Origin: an uncultured Flavobacteriales bacterium
GTDB lineage: Bacteria > Bacteroidota > Bacteroidia > Flavobacteriales_D > Crocinitomicaceae
Direction of reading: 5' to 3'
Assembly (NCBI GenBank): GCA_913059205.1
Contig: CAJXRM010000012.1
Span: 1 to 45,700, forward strand
Length of the DNA: 45,700 nucleotides
Part shown: positions 17,202 to 25,326 of the stretch, piece after piece
How the letters are laid out: the number at the start of each line of letters is the position of its first letter
How positions within the stretch are numbered: the stretch's first letter is position 1
Notes under the pieces: generated by a model
The model's input: only the letters and a program-made list of their open reading frames with translations
The model's database searches: none
Told to the model about the DNA's origin: nothing
Program-made: the position numbers and the translations under genes

Positions 17202-18286
17202 TTACCTGGTTCGACGAATTTAACCTCGAACAACTTCACCCAGTTTTTACCTGTCATGTATGTTTTTCCAGTAGCAGGATTGTGCGCAATTCCGTTAAGG
17301 ACTTCTCCAGATCCACGGCCGACTTTAAACAATTCTGCACCACTAATTTCTTCTAGTACTTTTCCTGTTTTTGGATCGAACACTGCAACTCCAGCGGTGG
17401 TCCAAACATTGGCGTAAATTTTTCCGTCAATATACTCTAATTCGTTCAGGTAGTTGATAGGACCTTGATTGTTATATACTTCAATTGTTCGTTCTATTGC
17501 AAATGTTTCAGGGTTTCTAAAAACGATACGTTCAGTTCCATCGGACATAATTAATGAAGTTCCATCATGTGTTAATCCCCAACCTTCACCTTTGTAATTA
17601 AACTCAGAAAGTAATTGTAAAGAATTAACGTCATACACATAACACTTTTGATTTTTCCACGTAAGTTGATAGATTTTATCATTCATTACCGTAATTCCTT
17701 CTCCGAAAAATCCCGCTTGAAGACCGATAGAGTTTACAATTTTTCCTGTTGTCAACTCTACATTCGCAACAATTGTATTTCCTTGATCTCCAGGATCTCC
17801 AGTGCCTTCGTATAATTTCCCGTTATAAAAAGCTAACCCTTGCGTAAAGCTTGTCGGATTGTGAGGATATTCTCCAACAATTTGAGCGGTTTTTTTCAAA
17901 GGAACAATGTCAGATAAAACACGTACCATTCTGTTATCAACAAATGAACTTCCATCGCTTAAAGTTGAAAGTAAATTCAACGTACGTGTTCCAACGCCAA
18001 ATAGGCCGGCGTCTAAAGTAAAGTCAATTTTACCTTTAGGATTAATCCACGTTTTTAAAACAGAATCATTGTAAAATAACTCTAGCTTAGAAATGTCTGT
18101 GCGATTAATAACGATTACCATTGGAGCTTTTTCATCACCAACAGTGGCTAAATTATCCTCGAACTTAAAAAAAGCGGGAAGTTCTTCTTCAGTTGGGTCA
18201 ATTTCTTTGGACCCGTTCAAAAGTGGTTTTAGTAAAAACACTCCCCCTACAAGAAGCAATAACCCTATGATAATGTACTTTTTCAT
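17198..18286 (-). CDS. Glutaminyl-peptide cyclotransferase
   Basis: This enzyme turns an N-terminal Gln of exported proteins into pyroglutamate, releasing ammonia. The 362-residue protein has an uncleaved N-terminal membrane anchor (residues 4-22), an Ig-like linker domain (about 50-130), and the beta-propeller glutamine cyclotransferase domain (about 135-360). Family motifs are NPTSFTQGLAFYNGKLYEGT, GEGWGLTHDGTSLIMSDGTE, LNELEYIDGKIYANVW and VLNGIAHNPATGKTYMTGK. The active site therefore faces the periplasm, where many proteins of this window present a fresh N-terminal Gln. Its start overlaps the end of ytxJ by four bases, so it belongs to the pheS-ytxJ transcript. Confidence 0.92.
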   Translation of the reverse strand: MKKYIIIGLLLLVGGVFLLKPLLNGSKEIDPTEEELPAFFKFEDNLATVGDEKAPMVIVINRTDISKLELFYNDSVLKTWINPKGKIDFTLDAGLFGVGTRTLNLLSTLSDGSSFVDNRMVRVLSDIVPLKKTAQIVGEYPHNPTSFTQGLAFYNGKLYEGTGDPGDQGNTIVANVELTTGKIVNSIGLQAGFFGEGITVMNDKIYQLTWKNQKCYVYDVNSLQLLSEFNYKGEGWGLTHDGTSLIMSDGTERIVFRNPETFAIERTIEVYNNQGPINYLNELEYIDGKIYANVWTTAGVAVFDPKTGKVLEEISGAELFKVGRGSGEVLNGIAHNPATGKTYMTGKNWVKLFEVKFVEPGN

Positions 18287-18660
18287 ACTTTAGATAAAAT
18301 AGATTCTATTCGTCTTGCGTCAATTCCCGAGTGAGATGCTTCGTACACAATTTCTTTTCCTTTAATAACTATTGCTTGAGGAGATTGGTGTTCAACTCCT
18401 GTTAATTCTGCTGTCAAATTTGAAACATCTCGGTGCTTTAGCAAATCGATAAAGTAAATGTCGCATATGTCTTTACCACTCGTCCAGTTTCGTTCGAACG
18501 CGTTTAACGCCATGCTCGATATACTGCAACGTGTGCTATGCTTAAACAACAACACGGGTTTTACATCAATATTATGCAGAAGGTCATTTAATTGATTCGT
18601 AGAAGTGATTTCTACCCACGGCAATGCCTCTGGTTTTGGTGACTTAGAAAATAGACCCAT
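18283..18660 (-). CDS. ytxJ: Bacilliredoxin-like protein YtxJ
   Basis: This is a 125-residue thioredoxin-fold protein of the YtxJ/DUF2847 (monothiol bacilliredoxin) family. The redox Cys is in KHSTRCSISSMAL, the family's active-site pattern, and the cis-Pro region is EHQSPQAIVIKGKEIVYEAS with SHSGIDARRI near the end. Such proteins remove bacillithiol from mixed disulfides, which implies that the host makes bacillithiol. The gene lies two bases after pheS and overlaps the glutaminyl cyclase gene by four bases. Confidence 0.92.
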   Translation of the reverse strand: MGLFSKSPKPEALPWVEITSTNQLNDLLHNIDVKPVLLFKHSTRCSISSMALNAFERNWTSGKDICDIYFIDLLKHRDVSNLTAELTGVEHQSPQAIVIKGKEIVYEASHSGIDARRIESILSKV

Positions 18661-18662
18661 AA

Positions 18663-19685
18663 TTACATTCCAGATGAAAATTGTTTTAAAAACCGTACGT
18701 CATTTTCTGAATATAAACGCAAGTCATTTACACGGTATTTTAATTGAGCAATTCGTTCAACACCCATTCCAAATGCGAATCCAGAAAATGCTTTGCTATC
18801 AATATTACTAGCCTCCAATACGTTTGGGTCTACCATTCCGCATCCCAAAATCTCCAACCAACCAGTGTACTTACAGACATTGCATCCTTTAGAGTTACAA
18901 ATAGTACAGGAAACATCGACTTCAGCGCTTGGTTCAGTAAAGGGAAAGTAAGAAGGGCGCAAACGAATTTGGGCCTTTTCACCGAACATTTCTTGCGCGA
19001 AATATAAAAGTGTTTGTTTCAGATCAGCGAATGATACATCTTTATCAATGTACAAACCCTCAACCTGATGGAAGAAACAATGAGCTCGAGCCGAAATGGC
19101 TTCATTTCGGTAAACTCTTCCTGGAGAAATAGTGCGAATTGGTGGTTTTTCATTTTCCATCACACGCACTTGAACCGATGAGGTGTGCGTTCGTAAAGCC
19201 ATTTCTGTTTCCCCTTTTTCAATGAAAAAAGTGTCCTGCATATCGCGCGCTGGATGTTCAGGTGGAAAGTTTAAAGCAGAGAAGTTATGCCAATCGTCTT
19301 CAATTTCAGGTCCTTCGGACACAGTAAAACCAATTCGATTAAAAATTTCTATTATTTCGCTCCTTACTAAGGAAAGAGGGTGACGAGAACCAATTTCAAT
19401 TTGATCAGCCGGTCTCGATAGGTCAATTTTAGTATCATCCGAAGCTGAGTTTTCTAATCGAATTTTAGAACTATCAAACTTTTCCTGAGCCGAAGTGCGT
19501 AAAGCATTCATTAATTGACCGATTTCCTTTTTCTCCTCGTTTGGAACGCTTTTCAGTTCGGCAAATAAATCTTTGATACAGTTTTTTGATCCTAAAAAAT
19601 GAATTCTAAATTTTTCAAGGCTTTCAACATTATTAATGTCAAACACTGAAATTTCATTTTCTATCCCTTTAATTTTTTCTTTCAT
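18663..19685 (-). CDS. pheS: Phenylalanine--tRNA ligase alpha subunit
   Basis: PheS forms the catalytic half of the (alpha-beta)2 enzyme that charges tRNA-Phe. It has 340 residues, a normal length. Residues about 1-90 are the N-terminal tRNA-binding coiled coil. Class II motif 2 is in RVYRNEAISARAHCFFHQVE and motif 3 in FAFGMGVERIAQLKYRVNDLR. DDWHNFSALNFPPEHPARDM and SCTICNSKGCNVCKYTGW are also typical. PheT must be encoded elsewhere. It is the first gene of the pheS-ytxJ-glutaminyl cyclase transcript. Confidence 0.98.
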   Translation of the reverse strand: MKEKIKGIENEISVFDINNVESLEKFRIHFLGSKNCIKDLFAELKSVPNEEKKEIGQLMNALRTSAQEKFDSSKIRLENSASDDTKIDLSRPADQIEIGSRHPLSLVRSEIIEIFNRIGFTVSEGPEIEDDWHNFSALNFPPEHPARDMQDTFFIEKGETEMALRTHTSSVQVRVMENEKPPIRTISPGRVYRNEAISARAHCFFHQVEGLYIDKDVSFADLKQTLLYFAQEMFGEKAQIRLRPSYFPFTEPSAEVDVSCTICNSKGCNVCKYTGWLEILGCGMVDPNVLEASNIDSKAFSGFAFGMGVERIAQLKYRVNDLRLYSENDVRFLKQFSSGM

Positions 19686-19754
19686 TTTTCTAAAATTAAC
19701 TGCTTTGATGCTTGAGCGGAGCCAACTTTTCTAATAATTTAACCGTCTTTATAA

Positions 19755-19823
19755 AAAACACAAAGTAACCTTTTTGTGTTTTAAATTGTTACAGTTTGAA
19801 ACTAAATACGCTTTGCGAGCGTA
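19755..19823. other. Two hairpins in the pheS / lipoprotein intergenic region
   Basis: In this 222-base gap two palindromes are visible. AAAACACAAA (19755-19764) pairs with TTTGTGTTTT (19773-19782), and TACGCT (19807-19812) pairs with AGCGTA (19818-19823) around TTGCG. The gap separates divergent genes, so they are not obvious terminators. Regulatory meaning is unknown. Confidence 0.35.
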
Positions 19824-19875
19824 CGAAGTTAAGAATTAAGGGACAAAGATGTTATAGATAATATAAAAAATAGCT

Positions 19876-19883
19876 TATCTTTG
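19876..19883 (+). promoter_or_regulatory. -7 promoter box TAnnTTTG for the tandem lipoproteins
   Basis: TATCTTTG, an exact match and the most common form of the Bacteroidota -7 box, 24 bases before the ATG at 19908. Confidence 0.6.
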
Positions 19884-19907
19884 ACCTTCACGATTTACTT
19901 ATAATGT

Positions 19908-20288
19908 ATGAATACTACAACAAAAACTTTCGCACTTCTAGCATTAACAGTGCTTTCTTTAGGTTTTTTACAGTCGTGTAAAAATAAAGAACCATCTATT
20001 ATTAAAATTTATGTTAGAACGAATAGCAATGCTGTTGCGCCAGGTGTTAAAGTAATAGTGATTGGAGATCAAGGCTCAGACCCTAAAACAAATGAGTTTG
20101 TGGATACGTTAATAACAAATGACTCGGGATTTGCCGAGTTTAATATGCAAGAACATTTTGACGAGGGAGGTAAAGATTATGAAGTGGGTTATTACAGAGT
20201 AATTGCTAAAACTCCAACTTTGTACGGAGAAGGAAATGTTAGAGCACGTGTTCATACAACAGCCGTTGAAACGGTATTTATTCAATAA
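19908..20288 (+). CDS. Lipoprotein with carboxypeptidase-regulatory-like fold (copy 1)
   Basis: This is a 126-residue lipoprotein (lipobox FLQSC at residue 24, then KNKEP). The mature part follows the pattern of a small Ig-like or carboxypeptidase-regulatory beta-sandwich: IIKIYVRTNSNAVAPGVKV, VDTLITNDSGFAEFNM, GYYRVIAKTPTLYGEGNVR. It aligns along its length with the next gene, so the two arose by tandem duplication. They share one promoter and are separated by 13 bases. The function is unknown; such domains often carry adhesion or assembly roles at the outer membrane. Confidence 0.82.
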   Translation: MNTTTKTFALLALTVLSLGFLQSCKNKEPSIIKIYVRTNSNAVAPGVKVIVIGDQGSDPKTNEFVDTLITNDSGFAEFNMQEHFDEGGKDYEVGYYRVIAKTPTLYGEGNVRARVHTTAVETVFIQ

Positions 20289-20301
20289 TAAAATAGAAAT
20301 T

Positions 20302-20676
20302 ATGCGATTAAATAAATTAGTGATTTTCGGACTTTTACTAGCGGTAGGTACTTTTGCATTCGTTGGATGTCGTAAGAAAAAAGATACTGTTGCAGAAATT
20401 ACAGTTCGCAATAGTGCTGGAAGCGGTGTTCCTGGAGCTCGTGTTGTATTGTATCCTGTTGGGTCGCAACAAGGGTCGGTAATAAATGTTGATATTTATG
20501 ACACGGCATACACAAATCAAGAAGGTGTTGCACGTTTTACGTTCAATGAAGAGTATCAATTAGGTCAAGCCGGTGTTGTTGTATTAAATATTAGAGCGAC
20601 AAGCGGAAGTGATGTAGGTCAAGGAATTATAAAAATTGAAGAAGAGGTTGAAACGAAGGAAACTGTTTACCTTTAA
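20302..20676 (+). CDS. Lipoprotein with carboxypeptidase-regulatory-like fold (copy 2)
   Basis: This is a 124-residue lipoprotein, with the start at 20302 chosen because it gives a short signal and lipobox FAFVGC (then RKKKD). A longer frame upstream would overlap the first copy. The mature part (AEITVRNSAGSGVPGARVVL, YDTAYTNQEGVARFTFNEEY, VVVLNIRATSGSDVGQG) is a paralogue of the preceding protein. It is one of only two strongly basic post-lipobox sequences in the window. A perfect palindromic terminator follows. Confidence 0.82.
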   Translation: MRLNKLVIFGLLLAVGTFAFVGCRKKKDTVAEITVRNSAGSGVPGARVVLYPVGSQQGSVINVDIYDTAYTNQEGVARFTFNEEYQLGQAGVVVLNIRATSGSDVGQGIIKIEEEVETKETVYL

Positions 20677-20692
20677 CGTTTACATATTTAAG

Positions 20693-20723
20693 AAAAAGTC
20701 CCGACAATTGTCGGGACTTTTTT
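20693..20723. terminator. Bidirectional Rho-independent terminator (perfect palindrome)
   Basis: AAAAAGTCCCGACA followed directly by its reverse complement around AATT, then a T-run; perfect over 30 bases (20693-20722). It separates the convergent lipoprotein pair and exonuclease gene. The CCCGACAA core recurs in the terminator at 42172-42201. Confidence 0.92.
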
Positions 20724-20743
20724 GTTTTGTGTATAAGAGGAAA

Positions 20744-21463
20744 TTACGAGTAATGAATATCGGAATCGTCTACTAAGGAATCACCACGCATACGCAGAAA
20801 CAATTGAATTAGTGCCACGACATCCTTCTCGCAGTACACTTTTATTCTTTCTAGGTCTTTATCTTCGTAATAAACGCGGGCTACATCTGCTCCTGAAATA
20901 TCATCCTTTGGCGTAGGAATATTAAATACATGACACAGTAAGGCCAATGAAGTGTAAGCTTTAAAGTCACCAAATTTCCATAGTTCCATAGTGTCCAAAT
21001 GAGCAATTTCCCAAGGTTTTTTCCCAGAAATATTTAGTGTCTCAGGCAGTTCTATTCCATTAATTAGCATTCTGCGACAGATATAAGGAAAATCAAACTC
21101 TTTTGCATTATGCCCACATAAAATGTGATAAGGTGAATTGTAATTCTCATCCAGCAAGTTTTTGAATTGCTTTAGTAAGGTTTCCTCATCATCATGATAA
21201 AATGATTTCATTCGAAGTTGTTTACCTTGACTAGTTTCATGAACGAAACCTACTGAAATACACACAATTTTACCAAACTCCGCGTAGATTCCCCCCCGTT
21301 CATTATAAAGAGACTCAAATGATTTTTCATCATTTTGCATAAATCGGGTTTTCAATTCAAACAATTCTTTTGGCTTTTTATCCAAATCTTGAAACTGATA
21401 AACTTGCGGTACGGTCTCAATATCCAGAAACAACACCTTATCCAATTGTACTTTCTTCAACAT
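20744..21463 (-). CDS. DEDDy-type 3'-5' exonuclease (PolB_exo-like)
   Basis: This is a 239-residue RNase H-like nuclease. Exo I is VLFLDIETVPQ (Asp and Glu), Exo II is CGHNAKEFDFPYICRRML (Asp), and Exo III is VYCEKDVVALIQLF (Tyr-x3-Asp, DEDDy type). This matches the predicted 3'-5' exonuclease related to family B polymerase proofreading domains (PF10108), widely found as a stand-alone protein in Bacteroidota. It probably trims DNA or RNA 3' ends; the cellular role is not established. It is a single-gene unit ending at the palindromic terminator. Confidence 0.9.
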   Translation of the reverse strand: MLKKVQLDKVLFLDIETVPQVYQFQDLDKKPKELFELKTRFMQNDEKSFESLYNERGGIYAEFGKIVCISVGFVHETSQGKQLRMKSFYHDDEETLLKQFKNLLDENYNSPYHILCGHNAKEFDFPYICRRMLINGIELPETLNISGKKPWEIAHLDTMELWKFGDFKAYTSLALLCHVFNIPTPKDDISGADVARVYYEDKDLERIKVYCEKDVVALIQLFLRMRGDSLVDDSDIHYS

Positions 21464-21554
21464 TTTTTACTTTCTTTTTGTGGTTCGTTTATATTAAGTT
21501 AGTGAAAAATAGCAGATAAAATATAAAAACATCATTTTTGTATAAATCAAAACA

Positions 21555-22034
21555 ATGGCAGAGCATTTAGACTTAAACGCAGGAAACAAAGAAGAGCTTT
21601 ATTTAAGTTTAGTTCCTCAAATAAAGGCATTAATTGGAAATGAAACTGATTCAGTTGCTAATCTTGCAAACGTTGCAGCCGCTTTAAAAGAAGCTTTTCA
21701 TTTTTTTTGGGTGGGATTTTACTTGGTGAAAGAGGATGAGTTAGTTTTAGGCCCGTTTCAAGGACCGATAGCTTGTACTCGCATCCAAAAAGGACGAGGT
21801 GTTTGTGGAACATCATGGGAAACTGAAAAAGTTATCATTGTGGATGATGTTGAAGCGTTTCCAGGACATATCGCATGTAGTTCATTGTCGAAAAGTGAAA
21901 TAGTTGTTCCTATTTTAAAAAACAACTCAGTTATAGGTGTTTTAGACGTCGATAGTGACGAATTAGCTACCTTTGATGAAATTGATGAAAAATATTTAAC
22001 ACGATTATGTCTGTGGCTCGGTTCTATCTTATAG
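21555..22034 (+). CDS. msrC: Free methionine-(R)-sulfoxide reductase (GAF domain)
   Basis: This is a 159-residue cytoplasmic GAF-domain enzyme that reduces free Met-R-sulfoxide with thioredoxin. The fRMsr motifs are LVLGPFQGPIACTRIQKGRG, VCGTSWE and FPGHIACSSLSKSEIVVPI. The three functional cysteines are at positions 74, 84 and 108, matching the family. Its last 28 bases overlap the start of the Ig-like lipoprotein gene, so the two are translated together. Confidence 0.94.
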   Translation: MAEHLDLNAGNKEELYLSLVPQIKALIGNETDSVANLANVAAALKEAFHFFWVGFYLVKEDELVLGPFQGPIACTRIQKGRGVCGTSWETEKVIIVDDVEAFPGHIACSSLSKSEIVVPILKNNSVIGVLDVDSDELATFDEIDEKYLTRLCLWLGSIL

Positions 22035-23566
22035 TTTTGATAACTCTTGTTGTGTCTTCTTGCGCGCAAGTTGGAACAATTTCGGGTGGCGATGAAGATG
22101 TAGTAGCTCCGCAGCCAAGGACTTCTAGGGTTAATCCACCGAATGAATCGACAAATTTTAACTCAAAACGAGTGGAAATTCCATTTGATGAATTCATCAC
22201 CTTGAGCAATCCTTCGGAAAATATTCGAATTGTCCCACCGCATGCAGTATTGAAGGCCGAAATGAAAAAAAAGTCATTGGTAATTTCATGGGAAGAGGAG
22301 TTGAGCCCGAATACTACTTATGCGATATACATCAACAATGCCGTTAAAGATATCACAGAAGGGAACGATACAATAATGCAGTATGTTTTTAGTACAGGAA
22401 ACGAACTTGACAGTATTAAGTATGCTGTAAAGGTTATTGATGCTTGGACAAATTTACCTGTAGAAAAGTGCATCGTAGGTTTGTTTGATCCCGTAACGAA
22501 TGAAATAAAAAACTTTACAGAAACGACGAAAAATGGAGAGGCTTTGTTAAACTATATAAAGGCCGATAACTATCAATTGTTCGCTTTTTCTGATGTAAAT
22601 AAAGATCTTGTTATTCAAGATCATGAACGTGTTGGTTTTCAAATTGACAGAAGTGTGGATATAAACTATTCAACAATTGATACTGTTCCAATTCGTGTAT
22701 TTACACCAGCGCCGAAGCCAAAAATTAGAACTAAAAAGTATGTTGCACCAAATTCAATAGTAATAGGTTCAACGGTACCAATAGTTAATGAAATGATTTA
22801 TCTGAATGGCGTAAAATTGAATACGAATCGTTATGTTAAAATTAAAGAAGATAGTTTGAAGCTATTTTTACCAGAATCCGATGTTTTAGTCAATGAAGTA
22901 ATCATAACATCCGACGAGTTAATTGATACTGCTTCAGTGCGATCCAGTGTTTCAAAAACGCCAACTGCGATAATTGTGACTTCTTTGAAGTCGAATAATA
23001 ATTTTGCTCCAAGTGAAAAAGTTGCATTTGAAACGAATAGTTTTATTACTGGTGTTGATACCTCGCTTATCCGCGTGTTTTTGAAGAAAGACTCAATTTA
23101 CATTCACGATTACGCGTATACCTTTAACCATAATGTGCTGACAATTGATTTGGACAAATCGCTTTATAAAGAACTTGAATTTCAATTTTTAAAAGGTGCA
23201 ATTAGATGCGAAGGAGGAGACAGTGAAGATCGAAAGGTGAATTGCATTTTAAATGAAGAAAGGAATTATGGCTCTTTGGACCTCAACTTGAGTTATTATT
23301 CTTCGCCTGTTTTACTACAAGTATATCATAACAACAAACCTATTAAGTTGTTGAGCATTAAAGATTCATTGGGAAATGTTTCGATTGAAGAATTAGAACC
23401 AGGAGAATACACATTCAAAATAATTTTGGACGACAATATGAATGGAAAATGGGATACTGGAAATAAAGAAACATTTCTTCAACCAGAAAAAGTCGATCTT
23501 TATACCACTCCAACAAAAGTGCGTGCCAATTGGGTTGTAGAAGCTACTTTAATTCCATCCAACTAA
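22007..23566 (+). CDS. Ig-like (Big_5) domain lipoprotein
   Basis: This is a 519-residue lipoprotein (lipobox VVSSC, Cys19). After the N-terminus (SGGDEDVVAPQPRTSRVNPP), residues about 30-135 are a Big_5/Ig-like domain (FDEFITLSNPSENIRI, SWEEELSPNTTYAIYINNAV). This N-terminal arrangement is a known Bacteroidota lipoprotein family of unknown function. Two acidic loops look like EF-hand calcium loops: DVNKDLVIQDHE (196-207) and DDNMNGKWDTGN near the C-terminus. The gene starts inside the end of msrC and ends three bases before the flippase-like gene, so the three form one operon. Confidence 0.88.
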   Translation: MSVARFYLIVLITLVVSSCAQVGTISGGDEDVVAPQPRTSRVNPPNESTNFNSKRVEIPFDEFITLSNPSENIRIVPPHAVLKAEMKKKSLVISWEEELSPNTTYAIYINNAVKDITEGNDTIMQYVFSTGNELDSIKYAVKVIDAWTNLPVEKCIVGLFDPVTNEIKNFTETTKNGEALLNYIKADNYQLFAFSDVNKDLVIQDHERVGFQIDRSVDINYSTIDTVPIRVFTPAPKPKIRTKKYVAPNSIVIGSTVPIVNEMIYLNGVKLNTNRYVKIKEDSLKLFLPESDVLVNEVIITSDELIDTASVRSSVSKTPTAIIVTSLKSNNNFAPSEKVAFETNSFITGVDTSLIRVFLKKDSIYIHDYAYTFNHNVLTIDLDKSLYKELEFQFLKGAIRCEGGDSEDRKVNCILNEERNYGSLDLNLSYYSSPVLLQVYHNNKPIKLLSIKDSLGNVSIEELEPGEYTFKIILDDNMNGKWDTGNKETFLQPEKVDLYTTPTKVRANWVVEATLIPSN

Positions 23567-23569
23567 AAA

Positions 23570-24733
23570 ATGGAAAGTCCGTTATCAAAAGTCTTTAACG
23601 GTTGGAAAATTTTCCTTGCAATAGCAATCGGACTGCTTATTTCTTCTTGGATGTTATACAATAGTCTGTCAGTTTCTCACTTTATAGCTGATCAAAAGAA
23701 TGGTACGCACGAATGGGTCGATGGAAATCAAAACAATCGCGTGGACATGTCAGAAGAGATAGATTTTAAGGTATCTAAGCATGGAACATATCGGCAACTT
23801 ACGTTTACTGAAAGCATGAATCAAATTGAATGGGATTCGTCAACGACCATTTGGTTATTTATTGCATTACTTTTTATGGTGAGCCGTGATTTTTTTTATG
23901 TCGTGAGAATTCGCTTGTTAACCAAAAATCAGTTGGGATGGAAGGCGGCCATTTATGTAATTCTATTATGGGAGTTTGCATCCGCATTAACTCCCGGTGT
24001 GGTTGGAGGAGCGGCGGTTGCTATGTTCATTTTAAACCGTGAAACAATTCCACTCGGTCGAGCAACAGCAATTGTGATAATCACGGCGTTTATGGACAAT
24101 CTGTTTTTTGTTTTGATGATTCCACTGGTCTTTTTATTCGTACACAATAGCGATCTTTTTCCGGTGGAAGAAGGAAGTACACTTATTTTATCCTGGTGGT
24201 TTTGGGGTGGTTTTGGAATCATTTTTAGTGTGTGTTTAATGCTTTACCTAACGTTATTTTGGTACCCTTCTTTTGCGACTAGGTTCTTGCTTTTTGTCTT
24301 TCGTTTTCCACTTATAAAGCGATGGAAGTTTATTGCAGCCGAATGGGGAAAAGACATTGAAAAAGCAGCAATAACATTTAAGAAAGAAAAAAATTCATTT
24401 TGGCTGGCTGTTTTTGTGAGTACATTTATGAGCTGGATATCACGTTATTTGGTGATTAACGCAATTTTAAATGCATTTTTGCATCTTGGTTTCTACGACA
24501 ACATTTTAGTCTTGGGGAAACAGCTTATTTTATGGTTGTTCATGCTTGTCAGTCCCACTCCAGGAGGAAGTGGTGTGGCAGAGTATGCGTTTGGCGAGAT
24601 TCTTTCTTCCTTTAGTTCTTCGGCCATTTTGTTGGTAATTATGGCAATTATTTGGCGACTGATTTCCTACTTTCCATACTTGTTTATCGGTGCAATATTA
24701 TTGCCGTCATGGATTAAACGGACGAGGAGTTAA
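23570..24733 (+). CDS. LPG synthase TM-domain (flippase-like) membrane protein
   Basis: This is a 387-residue protein with about eight membrane helices and the signature of the lysylphosphatidylglycerol synthase transmembrane (flippase-like) family: LWEFASALTPGVVGGAAVAM, TAFMDNLFFVLMIP, SPTPGGSGVAEYAF. These proteins are thought to move lipids or glycans across the inner membrane. It has no soluble aminoacyl-transferase half. Unusual: between the first and second helix an extra loop of about 55 residues (38-93) contains DGNQNNRVDMSE (residues 51-62), a good EF-hand calcium loop. It is the last gene of the msrC operon and shares a TTAA stop overlap with the convergent gene. Confidence 0.88.
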   Translation: MESPLSKVFNGWKIFLAIAIGLLISSWMLYNSLSVSHFIADQKNGTHEWVDGNQNNRVDMSEEIDFKVSKHGTYRQLTFTESMNQIEWDSSTTIWLFIALLFMVSRDFFYVVRIRLLTKNQLGWKAAIYVILLWEFASALTPGVVGGAAVAMFILNRETIPLGRATAIVIITAFMDNLFFVLMIPLVFLFVHNSDLFPVEEGSTLILSWWFWGGFGIIFSVCLMLYLTLFWYPSFATRFLLFVFRFPLIKRWKFIAAEWGKDIEKAAITFKKEKNSFWLAVFVSTFMSWISRYLVINAILNAFLHLGFYDNILVLGKQLILWLFMLVSPTPGGSGVAEYAFGEILSSFSSSAILLVIMAIIWRLISYFPYLFIGAILLPSWIKRTRS

Positions 24734-25326
24734 GTTTCGCTGTATCGAAGTTTATATAAGGTCGAAAGGGCAATAATTCCAATTACATAAACGGGTTCAG
24801 GCAGTCGCATAAACCAGCTTAGTCCCACGCACAATCCTGCAAAGGCAATTATTAAAATCAGAGGAATGACGTGCTTTTTCCATAGAATAACGAATTGCGT
24901 ATTCCTAAATTTTCCGGACATCAAAAAAGTCATTTTATACTGCTGATAACTTACAAAAAAGACAAGTGGTAGAAGAATATACCCTTGTTTGATGCCCATT
25001 TCTTCATAATTCCAAAAAGCGATTGCTTCAACTTTGAAGTCTATTCCAGGAGAAATGAAGTAAACCGCAAAATGAATAGTAATAATCGATAAAAGGAGAA
25101 AAGAAAAACTTGTGACACCCCATTTTAACCATTCTTTTTTTAATCCAGCGGCACCTTGAAAACCAATTGTTTTTTTTGATTTTAAATGAAGAATGATTTC
25201 GGCAGAAAGTAAATCTAAAAAATAGAACAATAGAATAAAATATAAACTCCAATTCCAAACGATAAGTCCCAACAAAGGGATTAATCCATCAGCAATAAGT
25301 TGAAGGTATTTTGGATTAAGCTTCAT
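24730..25326 (-). CDS. Multi-pass membrane protein, unknown function
   Basis: This is a 198-residue protein with five or six hydrophobic helices. Its beginning (PLLGLIVWNWSLYFILLFYFLD) recalls DUF6498-like proteins, but this is a weak resemblance. The ATG at 25326 overlaps the stop of the TPR lipoprotein gene (TGATG), a classic re-initiation arrangement; a TTG one codon earlier is less likely. No motif for a transported substrate or an enzyme was found. Confidence 0.72.
   Translation of the reverse strand: MKLNPKYLQLIADGLIPLLGLIVWNWSLYFILLFYFLDLLSAEIILHLKSKKTIGFQGAAGLKKEWLKWGVTSFSFLLLSIITIHFAVYFISPGIDFKVEAIAFWNYEEMGIKQGYILLPLVFFVSYQQYKMTFLMSGKFRNTQFVILWKKHVIPLILIIAFAGLCVGLSWFMRLPEPVYVIGIIALSTLYKLRYSET

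Noticed and set aside
19686..19907. tRNA or small RNA gene in the longest divergent gap
   Set aside because: No cloverleaf, anticodon arm or TTCGA-type T-loop could be found; only two simple hairpins and a promoter box are visible.
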